Assembly (NCBI GenBank): GCA_002315765.1 | Contig: DCIE01000007.1 | Span: forward strand, 1,286-35,095 | Direction of reading: 5' to 3' | Origin: Ruminococcaceae bacterium UBA1734 | GTDB lineage: Bacteria; Bacillota; Clostridia; Oscillospirales; Acutalibacteraceae | DNA length: 33,810 nucleotides | Shown: positions 1-6,752 of the stretch, in pieces | Layout of the letters: each line of letters begins with the position of its first letter | Position numbering within the stretch: the first letter of the stretch is position 1 | Notes under the pieces: model-generated | Seen by the model: the letters and a program-made list of their open reading frames with translations, nothing else | Databases searched by the model: none | What the model was told of the DNA's origin: nothing | Translations under genes and position numbers: made by a program

Positions 1-18
1 GACGATGTGGGCATCGTC
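1..18. other. Perfect short inverted repeat at window edge
   Basis: GACGATG (1-7) and CATCGTC (12-18) form a perfect 7-bp stem with a TGGG loop. The CC that follows suggests the stem may continue into bases left of the window. It could be the terminator of an upstream gene, although no T-run follows, or a palindromic operator. The left context is missing, so no firm call is possible. Confidence 0.35.
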
Positions 19-101
19 CCCTACATTAATACATAACAAATAAAAATTTATCAACAAATTATGCCAAAACATAAAATTTCGGTCTTTTGATGCAGTTATC
101 C

Positions 102-130
102 TTGACATATTTTCCCACGAGTGATAGAAT
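102..130 (+). promoter_or_regulatory. Sigma-A promoter of rny
   Basis: The -35 box TTGACA (102-107) is perfect. A 17-nt spacer separates it from the -10 box TAGAAT (125-130). Transcription would start near 137, giving a leader of about 170 nt before rny, unusually long for a housekeeping gene. Confidence 0.85.
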
Positions 131-136
131 AGTAGC

Positions 137-290
137 GTTAAGTTGGTTTTTTAGTATCTGTTATTTGGCGAATGACGGTATTAAGCATAAACCCAGTGGA
201 TATTCACTACTGTTTTTAACCCGGGAGGAAAATAACGGCTCCCGTCAGACATAATATTTTTTCTGAGTCTGAAAACCCCGTTTTTATATA
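137..290 (+). ncRNA. Structured RNA / 5' leader upstream of rny
   Basis: Several complementary segments are visible. GGTTTT (145-150) can pair with AAAACC (272-277), closing nearly the whole leader, and a GTTTTT run follows. TGACGG (173-178) pairs with CCGTCA (242-247). A hairpin at 181-219 is built from TTAA/TTAA, AAAC/GTTT and AGTG/CACT. CGGGAG (222-227) pairs with CTCCCG (239-244), which competes with the TGACGG pairing. TCAGAC (245-250) pairs with GTCTGA (267-272), which competes with the closing stem. The end-to-end pairing recalls 6S RNA in outline, but I do not recognise a family. It may be a separate small RNA or a cis-acting leader of rny. Confidence 0.4.
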
Positions 291-308
291 AGGAGGAACC
301 CAAAAATT

Positions 309-1850
309 ATGCCATATGTAATTTTAGGTGCAGGTGCATTAGTGCTGGGTGTTGTAGGCTTTTTTGTCGGTTCTGCTTACCGCAAAAAGTCTGCCGAAAA
401 ATTCATCGGTTCTGCCGAGGAAGAAGCCAAGCGCATATTAAATGATGCAATGAAAACTGCAGAAACAAGAAAAAAGGAAACATTGCTTGAGGCGAAGGAT
501 GAAATTCATCAGTTGCGTCAGGAAACCGAAAAGGATTTAAGAGAGCGCCGTTCGGAGGTTCAGCGACAAGAGCATAGACTTCTCCAAAGAGAAGAGTCTT
601 TAGACCGCAAAACCGACAATTTAGAGGCAAAGGAAGAAAAACTTGCCCAGCGCACAAAAGAGATTGAAAGCAAATTAGAAGAATGTGAAGTTCTTAAAAA
701 GAGTCAAATGGAAATGCTTGAAAAGATTTCCGGATACTCAAAGGAACAGGCAAAGGCATATTTGTTAGAAGTGCTTGAGGGTGAATTAACTCATGAAAAA
801 GCCCTTCGTATTCAGGAATTTGAAAGACAGGAAAAGGAAGAATCCGCCGAAATCGCCAAAAATATTATCGGCCATGCTATTCAGCGTTGTGCCGCCGACC
901 ATTCTTCCGAAATGACTGTTTCGGTTGTTGCTTTGCCCAATGATGAAATGAAGGGTAGAATTATCGGTAGAGAGGGTAGAAATATCCGTGCTATTGAAAA
1001 TGCCACCGGTGTTGACCTTATTATTGACGATACACCCGAGGCTATCACCGTTTCCAGCTTTGAGCCTATTCGCCGTGAAATCGCAAGAGTAACCCTTGAA
1101 AAGTTGATTTCCGATGGTCGTATTCATCCGGCAAGAATCGAAGAAACCGTACAAAAGGCTACTGCCGAGGTTGAATCGGTTATTAAGCGTGAGGGCGAAA
1201 GAGCTATGATTGAATCCGGTGTTCATAACCTACATCCGGAGATAATAAAGCTTTTAGGAAAACTCCATTTCCGTACAAGTTACGGTCAAAATGTTCTAAA
1301 CCATTCTTTAGAGGTTTGCCATTTGTCAGGTCTTATCGCATCTGAAATCGGTGCCGATGTTACCTTGGCAAAACGAGCAGGACTTCTCCACGATATCGGA
1401 AAGGCTATTGACCACGAGCAGGAAGGCTCACATATTCAGCTTGGTGTTGAAGCTGCTAAAAAGTATAAGGAAAGCGAAGGCGTTATTCACGCTATCCATG
1501 CTCACCACGGTGAGGTTGAAGCCAAGACTGTTGTGGCTTGTATAGTTCAGGCTGCCGATGCCATCTCTGCTGCACGACCGGGTGCAAGAAGAGAAAACAT
1601 TGAAAACTACATTAAGAGACTTGAGAAACTTGAGGAAATCGCCAATTCCTTTAACGGTGTTGAAGGCTCTTTTGCAATTCAGGCAGGTCGTGAGGTTAGA
1701 ATCATTGTTAAGCCTGAGGTTGTAAGTGATGACAAGATGGTTATTATTGCCCGTGATATTGCCAAGAGAATCGAAGACGAGCTTGAATATCCCGGACAAA
1801 TTAAGGTCAACCTTATTCGTGAAAACAGAGCAGTAGACTACGCAAAATAA
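309..1850 (+). CDS. rny: Ribonuclease Y (endoribonuclease, mRNA decay)
   Basis: Membrane-anchored endoribonuclease that initiates mRNA decay in Bacillota. The 513 residues match the usual family length and domain order. There is one N-terminal membrane segment (about 3-24) and a long charged coiled coil (about 30-190). The KH RNA-binding domain carries the motif GRIIGREGRN at 216-225. The HD metal-dependent nuclease domain contains LLHDIGK, with catalytic H361 and D362, then HAHHGEVEA around 397-405 and AADAIS with D417. The ATG lies 12 nt after AGGAGG (291-296). The gene is monocistronic, with its own promoter and terminator. The long structured leader suggests post-transcriptional control, perhaps autoregulation; that is inference. 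Confidence 0.97.
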   Translation: MPYVILGAGALVLGVVGFFVGSAYRKKSAEKFIGSAEEEAKRILNDAMKTAETRKKETLLEAKDEIHQLRQETEKDLRERRSEVQRQEHRLLQREESLDRKTDNLEAKEEKLAQRTKEIESKLEECEVLKKSQMEMLEKISGYSKEQAKAYLLEVLEGELTHEKALRIQEFERQEKEESAEIAKNIIGHAIQRCAADHSSEMTVSVVALPNDEMKGRIIGREGRNIRAIENATGVDLIIDDTPEAITVSSFEPIRREIARVTLEKLISDGRIHPARIEETVQKATAEVESVIKREGERAMIESGVHNLHPEIIKLLGKLHFRTSYGQNVLNHSLEVCHLSGLIASEIGADVTLAKRAGLLHDIGKAIDHEQEGSHIQLGVEAAKKYKESEGVIHAIHAHHGEVEAKTVVACIVQAADAISAARPGARRENIENYIKRLEKLEEIANSFNGVEGSFAIQAGREVRIIVKPEVVSDDKMVIIARDIAKRIEDELEYPGQIKVNLIRENRAVDYAK

Positions 1851-1861
1851 TTTTCAGACAC

Positions 1862-1908
1862 ACCGTAATTATCAAAAGATATATTGCTATACAATTTGAT
1901 AACACGGT
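1862..1908 (+). other. Imperfect stem-loop in rny 3' UTR
   Basis: ACCGT..TTATCAAA (1862-1876) and TTTGATAACACGGT (1895-1908) give about 13 bp with a small internal loop and an 18-nt apical loop. It lies between the rny stop codon and the terminator and has no T-run of its own. It may be an mRNA-stabilising or processing element. Confidence 0.5.
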
Positions 1909-1925
1909 CTATAAAACAAAATTAG

Positions 1926-1958
1926 GACTCCCTTAACAAAAAAAGGGGGTCTTTTTTT
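1926..1958 (+). terminator. Rho-independent terminator of rny
   Basis: GACTCCCTT (1926-1934) pairs with AAGGGGGTC (1943-1951), one pair being G-U. A run of seven T follows (1952-1958). It separates rny from the polysaccharide operon. Confidence 0.85.
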
Positions 1959-2020
1959 GCATAATAAAACAAAACCCGTGTAAAATCATATGCAATTTAT
2001 ACAATTTACGGCAATTGATG

Positions 2021-2049
2021 TTGCAAGTTGAATTTTGATGTGTTATAAT
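2021..2049 (+). promoter_or_regulatory. Promoter of the polysaccharide operon
   Basis: TTGCAA (2021-2026) as -35, a 17-nt spacer, and a perfect TATAAT (2044-2049) as -10. The predicted start is near 2056. It is the only good promoter I found between the rny terminator and the first operon gene, so it probably drives the whole 24-kb unit. Confidence 0.75.
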
Positions 2050-2063
2050 ACATTTGGTTATGT

Positions 2064-2077
2064 GGGTAATTGTACCC
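2064..2077 (+). promoter_or_regulatory. Small hairpin at the operon 5' end
   Basis: GGGTA-ATTG-TACCC is a perfect 5-bp stem with a 4-nt loop, starting about 8 nt after the predicted transcription start. It could protect the 5' end of this long mRNA or bind a protein. There is no T-run, so it is not a terminator. Confidence 0.4.
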
Positions 2078-2108
2078 TGATGTAATATTTTGATAGAAAG
2101 GCTTAGCG

Positions 2109-2828
2109 ATGATAGATATTCACAACCACATTTTACCCGGGATTGATGACGGTTCGAAAACCCTTGAAGAATCCCTTGAAATGATAAATATTGCAAAAAG
2201 TCGCGGGACTAAAAAAATGATAGTTACTCCCCATCTTTTTAATCCCCGAATCGGTTATGTCGATGTTGATGATGTCAAAGGTGCATTTTCGGATTTAAAG
2301 CAAAGTAATAAGACCGAAGTTGAGTTATTTCTCGGAAGTGAAATTTTTTGTACCGATTTATTTTTGGACCAAATTGACCAAAAACAATTTATCACCATAA
2401 ACGATACCGATTATATTCTTGTTGAATTTCCTTTCGATAGTGATACAGATGATATTGTTGTATGGACAAAAGAGATAATAAGACACGGGTATCATCCCAT
2501 AATTGCTCATCCGGAGAGATATAAGAATGTTAGAAGAAACGGTGTAATTGCCGAGAAATTAGTTAACAAGGGCGCCCTTTTGCAAATAAACGCCACCAGT
2601 TTATTTAACATTCACGGACACAGCGCCAATGAGTATGCCATGTGGCTTCTTGAAAACGAATTGGTATCCTTTGTGGCAAGTGATGCTCATGATATGATTT
2701 ACCGTAATACCGATTTGGAAGAAGCTTTCGTCTTGCTGTACCGTTGTTTTTCAAAAAAATACGCTGAGGATTTATTGTTTAATAATCCGCAACTGTTATT
2801 ATCCGGCAATAAAATATCCGTAGGATAG
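2109..2828 (+). CDS. cpsB: CpsB/CapC-type PHP tyrosine-protein phosphatase
   Basis: Metal-dependent protein-tyrosine phosphatase of the PHP superfamily, which removes phosphate from the BY-kinase system controlling polysaccharide export and chain length. Family motifs are visible: H5-N-H7 and DDG (13-15) at the N terminus, TPH with H42, GSE with E78, HPERY with H134, and SDAHD with D192 and H194. These are the metal ligands in CpsB/YwqE proteins. The 239-residue length fits the family, and there is no signal peptide. It is the first gene of the operon, with the Wzz/BY-kinase genes two and three places downstream. The start is ATG after GAAAGG (2096-2101). Confidence 0.93.
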   Translation: MIDIHNHILPGIDDGSKTLEESLEMINIAKSRGTKKMIVTPHLFNPRIGYVDVDDVKGAFSDLKQSNKTEVELFLGSEIFCTDLFLDQIDQKQFITINDTDYILVEFPFDSDTDDIVVWTKEIIRHGYHPIIAHPERYKNVRRNGVIAEKLVNKGALLQINATSLFNIHGHSANEYAMWLLENELVSFVASDAHDMIYRNTDLEEAFVLLYRCFSKKYAEDLLFNNPQLLLSGNKISVG

Positions 2829-2839
2829 CATTAAGGAGA

Positions 2840-2990
2840 AAGTTTGAAAGATAATCTTCCAAACTTAAAAATTATAACGCGCCGTTTTTCTCGCCTCTTA
2901 TGAGGCAACCGAAAAACATAGCATTTTATGACCATTTCCTTCATTGGTCATTTATGACTTGCGGCGTAATATAAAGGAATGGTCATAAAA
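2840..2990 (+). promoter_or_regulatory. Structured intercistronic leader with alternative hairpins
   Basis: Hairpin 1: AAGTTTG (2840-2846) with CAAACTT (2860-2866), plus inner AAGA/TCTT. Hairpin 2: GTTTTTC (2884-2890) with GAAAAAC (2911-2917), enclosing GCCTC/GAGGC (2893-2906). Segment A (2924-2941, TTTTATGACCATT then TCCTT) can pair two ways. With 2945-2951 (TGGTCAT) it forms 7 bp. With 2974-2990 it forms 13 contiguous pairs plus 4 after a one-base bulge, and that pairing buries the AAAGGA site and the bases up to the next start codon at 2991. This looks like a translational on/off switch. The GGTCAT motif in alternating orientation could instead be a DNA operator. Confidence 0.55.
2844..2903 (+). 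CDS. Possible 19-residue leader peptide
   Basis: A TTG start lies 5 nt after a strong AAGGAG (2833-2838) and opens a 19-codon frame ending at TGA (2901-2903). The predicted peptide is MKDNLPNLKIITRRFSRLL. Four of its codons are Arg, including two CGC and one CGT. The stop falls inside the GCCTC/GAGGC stem of the next element, as expected if ribosome position influences RNA folding. A recognised leader family is not apparent. It could also be a chance frame, but the ribosome binding site is better than that of the next full gene. Confidence 0.4.
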   Translation: MKDNLPNLKIITRRFSRLL

Positions 2991-3794
2991 ATGAGAAGAT
3001 TTAGAATTATTATTGTTTTTTTGGCAGTTGCCGTAACTGCCCTCAGAGGATATTTGTTTATGACAAAATCACAAATCGATGTAGCACCGGTTATTACCTG
3101 CGACACCGAATTGATTGAGGTTTCCAGTAAAGCCACCGATGAGGAAATATTAAAACATGCTACTGCTTATGACGAACAGGACGGCGACATAACGAAAGAT
3201 ATGTATGTTGAACGAATGTATTATATGACAGGTTATAAAAAATCAAGAATTTCTTTTGTTTCAACCGATAGCGATAACAATATTACAAAGAAAAAGGTTG
3301 ATATATTATACACCGACTACGAAAGCCCCAGAATTGATATTGAATCAAATCTCATTTTCCCGGCTAACTCAAAAATATCCTTAAAGAAATACTTTAAGGC
3401 AACCGATATTTTTGACGGCGATGTAACAAATAGAATAAGACTTATTTCGGATACCTATGATTCTACTCGTCCCGGAACATACGAGATGGTAGCAAGGGCA
3501 AGTAACTCCCACGGAGATATAACCGAGATTAAGTTTCATGTTTACATTGTGGCGGAGAATTTCAAACCCACAATTAAACTTAATAAATATGTTACATATA
3601 CCGCAGTTGGAAAAAGCATTGATTATGCATCAATTATTTCGGCTCAAACACCGAACATCAGTGCAATCGAAATAGATGATTCAAATGTGGATATTAATAC
3701 TTCCGGAAGTTATGAAGTCTTTTACAGACTTAAAAACGGCAACAAAACCAAAGAGTTCACCCGTTTGATTGTGGTAGTGGGAGATTGGCAATGA
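2991..3794 (+). CDS. Membrane-anchored protein with DUF5011/Ig-like domains
   Basis: Predicted single-pass protein of 267 residues: one N-terminal membrane segment (about 5-23), then an extracytoplasmic part built from about three beta-sandwich modules. Two modules carry the DGD motif typical of DUF5011/HYR-like domains, DEQDGDITKD (61-70) and FDGDVTNRI (141-149), and PGTYEMVARASN is the usual closing strand. A third, weaker module spans about 196-264. I chose ATG 2991 because the in-frame ATG at 2979 touches the AAAGGA site (2973-2978); from 2991 the spacing is 12 nt. Its position between phosphatase and kinase suggests a role in polysaccharide assembly or surface retention, but its function is not known. 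Confidence 0.75.
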   Translation: MRRFRIIIVFLAVAVTALRGYLFMTKSQIDVAPVITCDTELIEVSSKATDEEILKHATAYDEQDGDITKDMYVERMYYMTGYKKSRISFVSTDSDNNITKKKVDILYTDYESPRIDIESNLIFPANSKISLKKYFKATDIFDGDVTNRIRLISDTYDSTRPGTYEMVARASNSHGDITEIKFHVYIVAENFKPTIKLNKYVTYTAVGKSIDYASIISAQTPNISAIEIDDSNVDINTSGSYEVFYRLKNGNKTKEFTRLIVVVGDWQ

Positions 3795-5137
3795 AAGATT
3801 TTAAGTTGTTATATTTTAGTCTTTATACAACCCTTAGAGACATTAAGAAAAACATATTATTCATAATTCTTGCAATGTGGATTGCTTTTTCGGGATGCCG
3901 AGTTTATTGTACATATTTTGAAGAAAGTTTATATGAAAGCAGTATGACAGTTGCCGTAAATATCAGCGGATATTCTGCTTCAACAACTGCCGGTTCCCTT
4001 TCTAACACCATTGACATTGCAAACATTATTTTTCAGGTTTTTGAAAGTGATACCTTAAAAAAGGTAGTTGAAAAAAATACAGGAAAACCTTTATCGTCCC
4101 ACATAGAAGCAACGCAAATGACCGACACCAACTTTGTGAAGATTACCTGCCAGGCTTATGACCCCAAAACATCCTATAACGATTTGATTGCAGTTAAAGA
4201 CGGATATAGGGAGTTAACCGACACCGTTCTCGGTAATGTGGTGTTGAGTATTGTAAAAAGTCCCGGAGTTTCGATTCAGAAAGCCAACCATGCCAAGGAT
4301 TTGATACTTCAGATAGAATATGCTTTGATAGGTGCTGTCGCTTCAATAGTAATCATAGTAATATTGTCCTATTTCAGAAATACGGTTAAAAACGAAACGG
4401 ATATTGAAAATTTGTTGGACAGCGAATTGTTTGAAACGGTGTATGCCGAGAAGGTGCGAAAAAATGATAAGCGGCCGTTTTTGATTTCCGAGCATAACAC
4501 CGGATATTTGTTTAATTACAGCTTCAATAAGATGGCAATTAAGCTGGAGAGCCTTAAGAGAACGAGAAATATTAAATCCGTACTTATTACCAGCGTATTT
4601 GAAAACGAAGGAAAAACCACGGTTTCTTCCAATATTGCCGCCGCTTTAGCCGCGGAGGGAAATAAGGTTGTATTAATAGATACCGACTTTAAAAACCCAT
4701 CTGTTAATAAATCCTTCCCGGGATTGCCTGAGGGCGGAGTTAATTTGGTTGATTACATTAAGGACGATGCTACTCTTCAGGATGTAATTTCCCGTGATAA
4801 AAACAGCAAGGTTGATATTATTTGTAATTACAAAGCTCAAAGAAAGTCCACCGAATATTTGCGTAGCGATAAATTTATCAGTATGCTAAGGGAATTGGAA
4901 GAGTTGTACGATTTTGTAATAATCGACTCTCCGCCGGTTGGATTGGTTTCGGATACCGAAATGCTTATTGAGTATGTTTCGGCTATACTTTTCGTTATTG
5001 CACAGGATTATTCGGAAGTCGGAGCAATAACCGATGCTATGGATAATTTCGAGCAGGAAAAGATTTTAGGATGCGTATTTAACAGAGTAGGTCAATTCAA
5101 GCGACAAATTAAGGATAAATTTCAGTCCGGTATTTAA
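3791..5137 (+). CDS. Wzz/BY-kinase fusion (CapAB-like), intact ATPase, no Tyr tail
   Basis: Polysaccharide co-polymerase fused to a CpsD/CapB-like tyrosine kinase domain, 448 residues. Membrane segments lie at about 22-38 and 177-195 and enclose a Wzz-type external domain. The cytosolic ATPase has an intact Walker A (ENEGKTT, K275), Walker A' (VVLIDTDFKNP, D297 and D299) and Walker B (FVIIDSPP, D379). The C-terminal tail ends QIKDKFQSGI and lacks the usual tyrosine cluster. ATG 3791 overlaps the upstream stop as ATGA; an in-frame TTG at 3785 is the alternative. It probably phosphorylates the next gene product in trans, which is inference. Confidence 0.85.
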   Translation: MKDFKLLYFSLYTTLRDIKKNILFIILAMWIAFSGCRVYCTYFEESLYESSMTVAVNISGYSASTTAGSLSNTIDIANIIFQVFESDTLKKVVEKNTGKPLSSHIEATQMTDTNFVKITCQAYDPKTSYNDLIAVKDGYRELTDTVLGNVVLSIVKSPGVSIQKANHAKDLILQIEYALIGAVASIVIIVILSYFRNTVKNETDIENLLDSELFETVYAEKVRKNDKRPFLISEHNTGYLFNYSFNKMAIKLESLKRTRNIKSVLITSVFENEGKTTVSSNIAAALAAEGNKVVLIDTDFKNPSVNKSFPGLPEGGVNLVDYIKDDATLQDVISRDKNSKVDIICNYKAQRKSTEYLRSDKFISMLRELEELYDFVIIDSPPVGLVSDTEMLIEYVSAILFVIAQDYSEVGAITDAMDNFEQEKILGCVFNRVGQFKRQIKDKFQSGI

Positions 5138-5151
5138 AGGAGACAGTCAAA

Positions 5152-6732
5152 GTGGATACAACAAGATTTACTTCATCCGAGAAGAAAAGAAGAACCACAT
5201 ATATGGATGAATTCGACATTTTGAATTTCTTTAGGCATTTTGCCATTGGATTTAAAAAGTTATTTCCTATTATTATTGCTATGATAGTAATTGCCGCAAC
5301 AAGTGTTTTTGCCTATTTTAAATTAACCTATGTTCCGGAATATCAGTGCAGTATTTCTTTTGCCGCAAGACCGCTTTCTACTGCGGATGCTGTAGACGGA
5401 GTATCAAAATACCGTTACAACTATAATGTAGCTTTAGGCACCCAACTTTCGGTTACATTTCCTCATGTAATTCAGTCAGGGGCTTTATACGATATCATCC
5501 GCAATAATTTAGGCGGAGAAATCAACGGTACCATTGAAGCACAGGCAGTTCCGAATACCAATATTTTCGATATTACGGTAACAAGTACATCGGCGGATGA
5601 TGCGTATAATATTGTCCTCGCTATTATGGATAACTATCCGAGAATAAGCGAGAATATCTTAGGCGATATTACCACATCGGTTATTATTCCGCCTGAAAAG
5701 CCCACGACTCCCTGGAATGAGAATAATCATATAACCTATATGATGTTTGCAATATTGTTTGCGACTATGGCAGGTATCGTACTTACCTGTGCCTATGTTC
5801 TTACCCGTAAGACGGTTTGCAACAAAAACGATGTTAGTTTTGCAATAAATCAAAATCACATCGGCGAAATTCCTCTTGTAAGAGAAAAGTGGAAGAAAAC
5901 CGAAAATAAGAACAGAATTCGCCGTTTGATGAGAAATAAAGCATTTATCGAGGCTAACCGTGCTATTAAAAACAGAACGATTAGGATACTTGATGAAAAC
6001 GATTACAAGGTCATCGGTATAACCTCTACGGTGAGCAACGAAGGAAAAAGGTCCTTTGCAACAGGATATGCAAAGACAATTTCTAACGATATTGATAAGG
6101 TTTTGCTTATAACTCTTGATTCGAACAATGTTATTAATAAGCCGATTAAAAAACTCAAGCACGGCACGGGTGTTACAAAAATTTCTATTAACGACTTAAT
6201 GGAAATGTCTTCCGAAAAATCAACCCAGACAATCAGCGGAATCAGGAAACTGTTTTCAAATGTGGATATCTTATTTGTTGATACGAAGCAATTTATTAAT
6301 GACAAAGATAAAACCCTGACACAAATCGAAAAATTTAAGCAAATGTACTCATATATTATTATTGATATGCCGGCTTGTAACTCCCATGTTGAAGCGGTAT
6401 CAATAGCAAATTTCTGCGATGCGTTTATGATGGTTGTAAGATGCGACTATGTTTCGGTACCGAAAATAAAATCGGCGCTTAAGTATTTGTCTTACAGTCA
6501 GGCAAAGTGTATGGGTGTTGTATTAAATGAAGTTTCAAGTTCCTACATTTCTTACGGAAGATACAACAATTACAGCAGATACGGTGCATACAGCAAATAC
6601 AGTAAGTATAGCAAGTATAACAATAGATACGGTTACGGTTACGGCTACGGTTACGGATACGGTAATTACGGTAACAATCTTGCAACCGATAACGATGCCG
6701 CAAACGAAGAAAATGAAATAGACAACAAATAG
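5152..6732 (+). CDS. Wzz/BY-kinase-like protein, degenerate ATPase, Tyr-rich tail
   Basis: Second co-polymerase of the same architecture, 526 residues, with membrane segments near 38-57 and 195-217. The ATPase motifs are altered. Walker A reads SNEGKRS (295-301), with Arg where Thr/Ser is expected after the lysine. Walker A' reads VLLITLDSN, with Thr321 replacing the first Asp. Walker B (YIIIDMPA, D405) remains. The tail holds 16 tyrosines between residues 465 and 506, first as SKY repeats and then as GY dipeptides. Tyr clusters at this position are the autophosphorylation sites of BY-kinases. The start is GTG, 9 nt after AAAGGAG (5136-5142). It is likely a pseudokinase substrate and scaffold. 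Confidence 0.85.
   Translation: MDTTRFTSSEKKRRTTYMDEFDILNFFRHFAIGFKKLFPIIIAMIVIAATSVFAYFKLTYVPEYQCSISFAARPLSTADAVDGVSKYRYNYNVALGTQLSVTFPHVIQSGALYDIIRNNLGGEINGTIEAQAVPNTNIFDITVTSTSADDAYNIVLAIMDNYPRISENILGDITTSVIIPPEKPTTPWNENNHITYMMFAILFATMAGIVLTCAYVLTRKTVCNKNDVSFAINQNHIGEIPLVREKWKKTENKNRIRRLMRNKAFIEANRAIKNRTIRILDENDYKVIGITSTVSNEGKRSFATGYAKTISNDIDKVLLITLDSNNVINKPIKKLKHGTGVTKISINDLMEMSSEKSTQTISGIRKLFSNVDILFVDTKQFINDKDKTLTQIEKFKQMYSYIIIDMPACNSHVEAVSIANFCDAFMMVVRCDYVSVPKIKSALKYLSYSQAKCMGVVLNEVSSSYISYGRYNNYSRYGAYSKYSKYSKYNNRYGYGYGYGYGYGNYGNNLATDNDAANEENEIDNK
6592..6663 (+). repeat. In-frame short tandem repeats coding the Tyr-rich tail
   Basis: Three 9-nt units encoding Ser-Lys-Tyr (6592-6618) are followed by six near-identical TACGGN hexamers (6628-6663) encoding Tyr-Gly. 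A further TACGGT follows after AAT. Such repeats can change in number by replication slippage without breaking the frame, which would vary the number of phosphorylatable tyrosines. Confidence 0.8.
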
Positions 6733-6752
6733 TTGTCTTAAGGAGTAAAGTT

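Noticed and set aside
2840..2990. Known EAR element or c-di-GMP riboswitch
   Set aside because: I could not match the conserved bases of either; the element is also placed after the first gene and not at the operon start.
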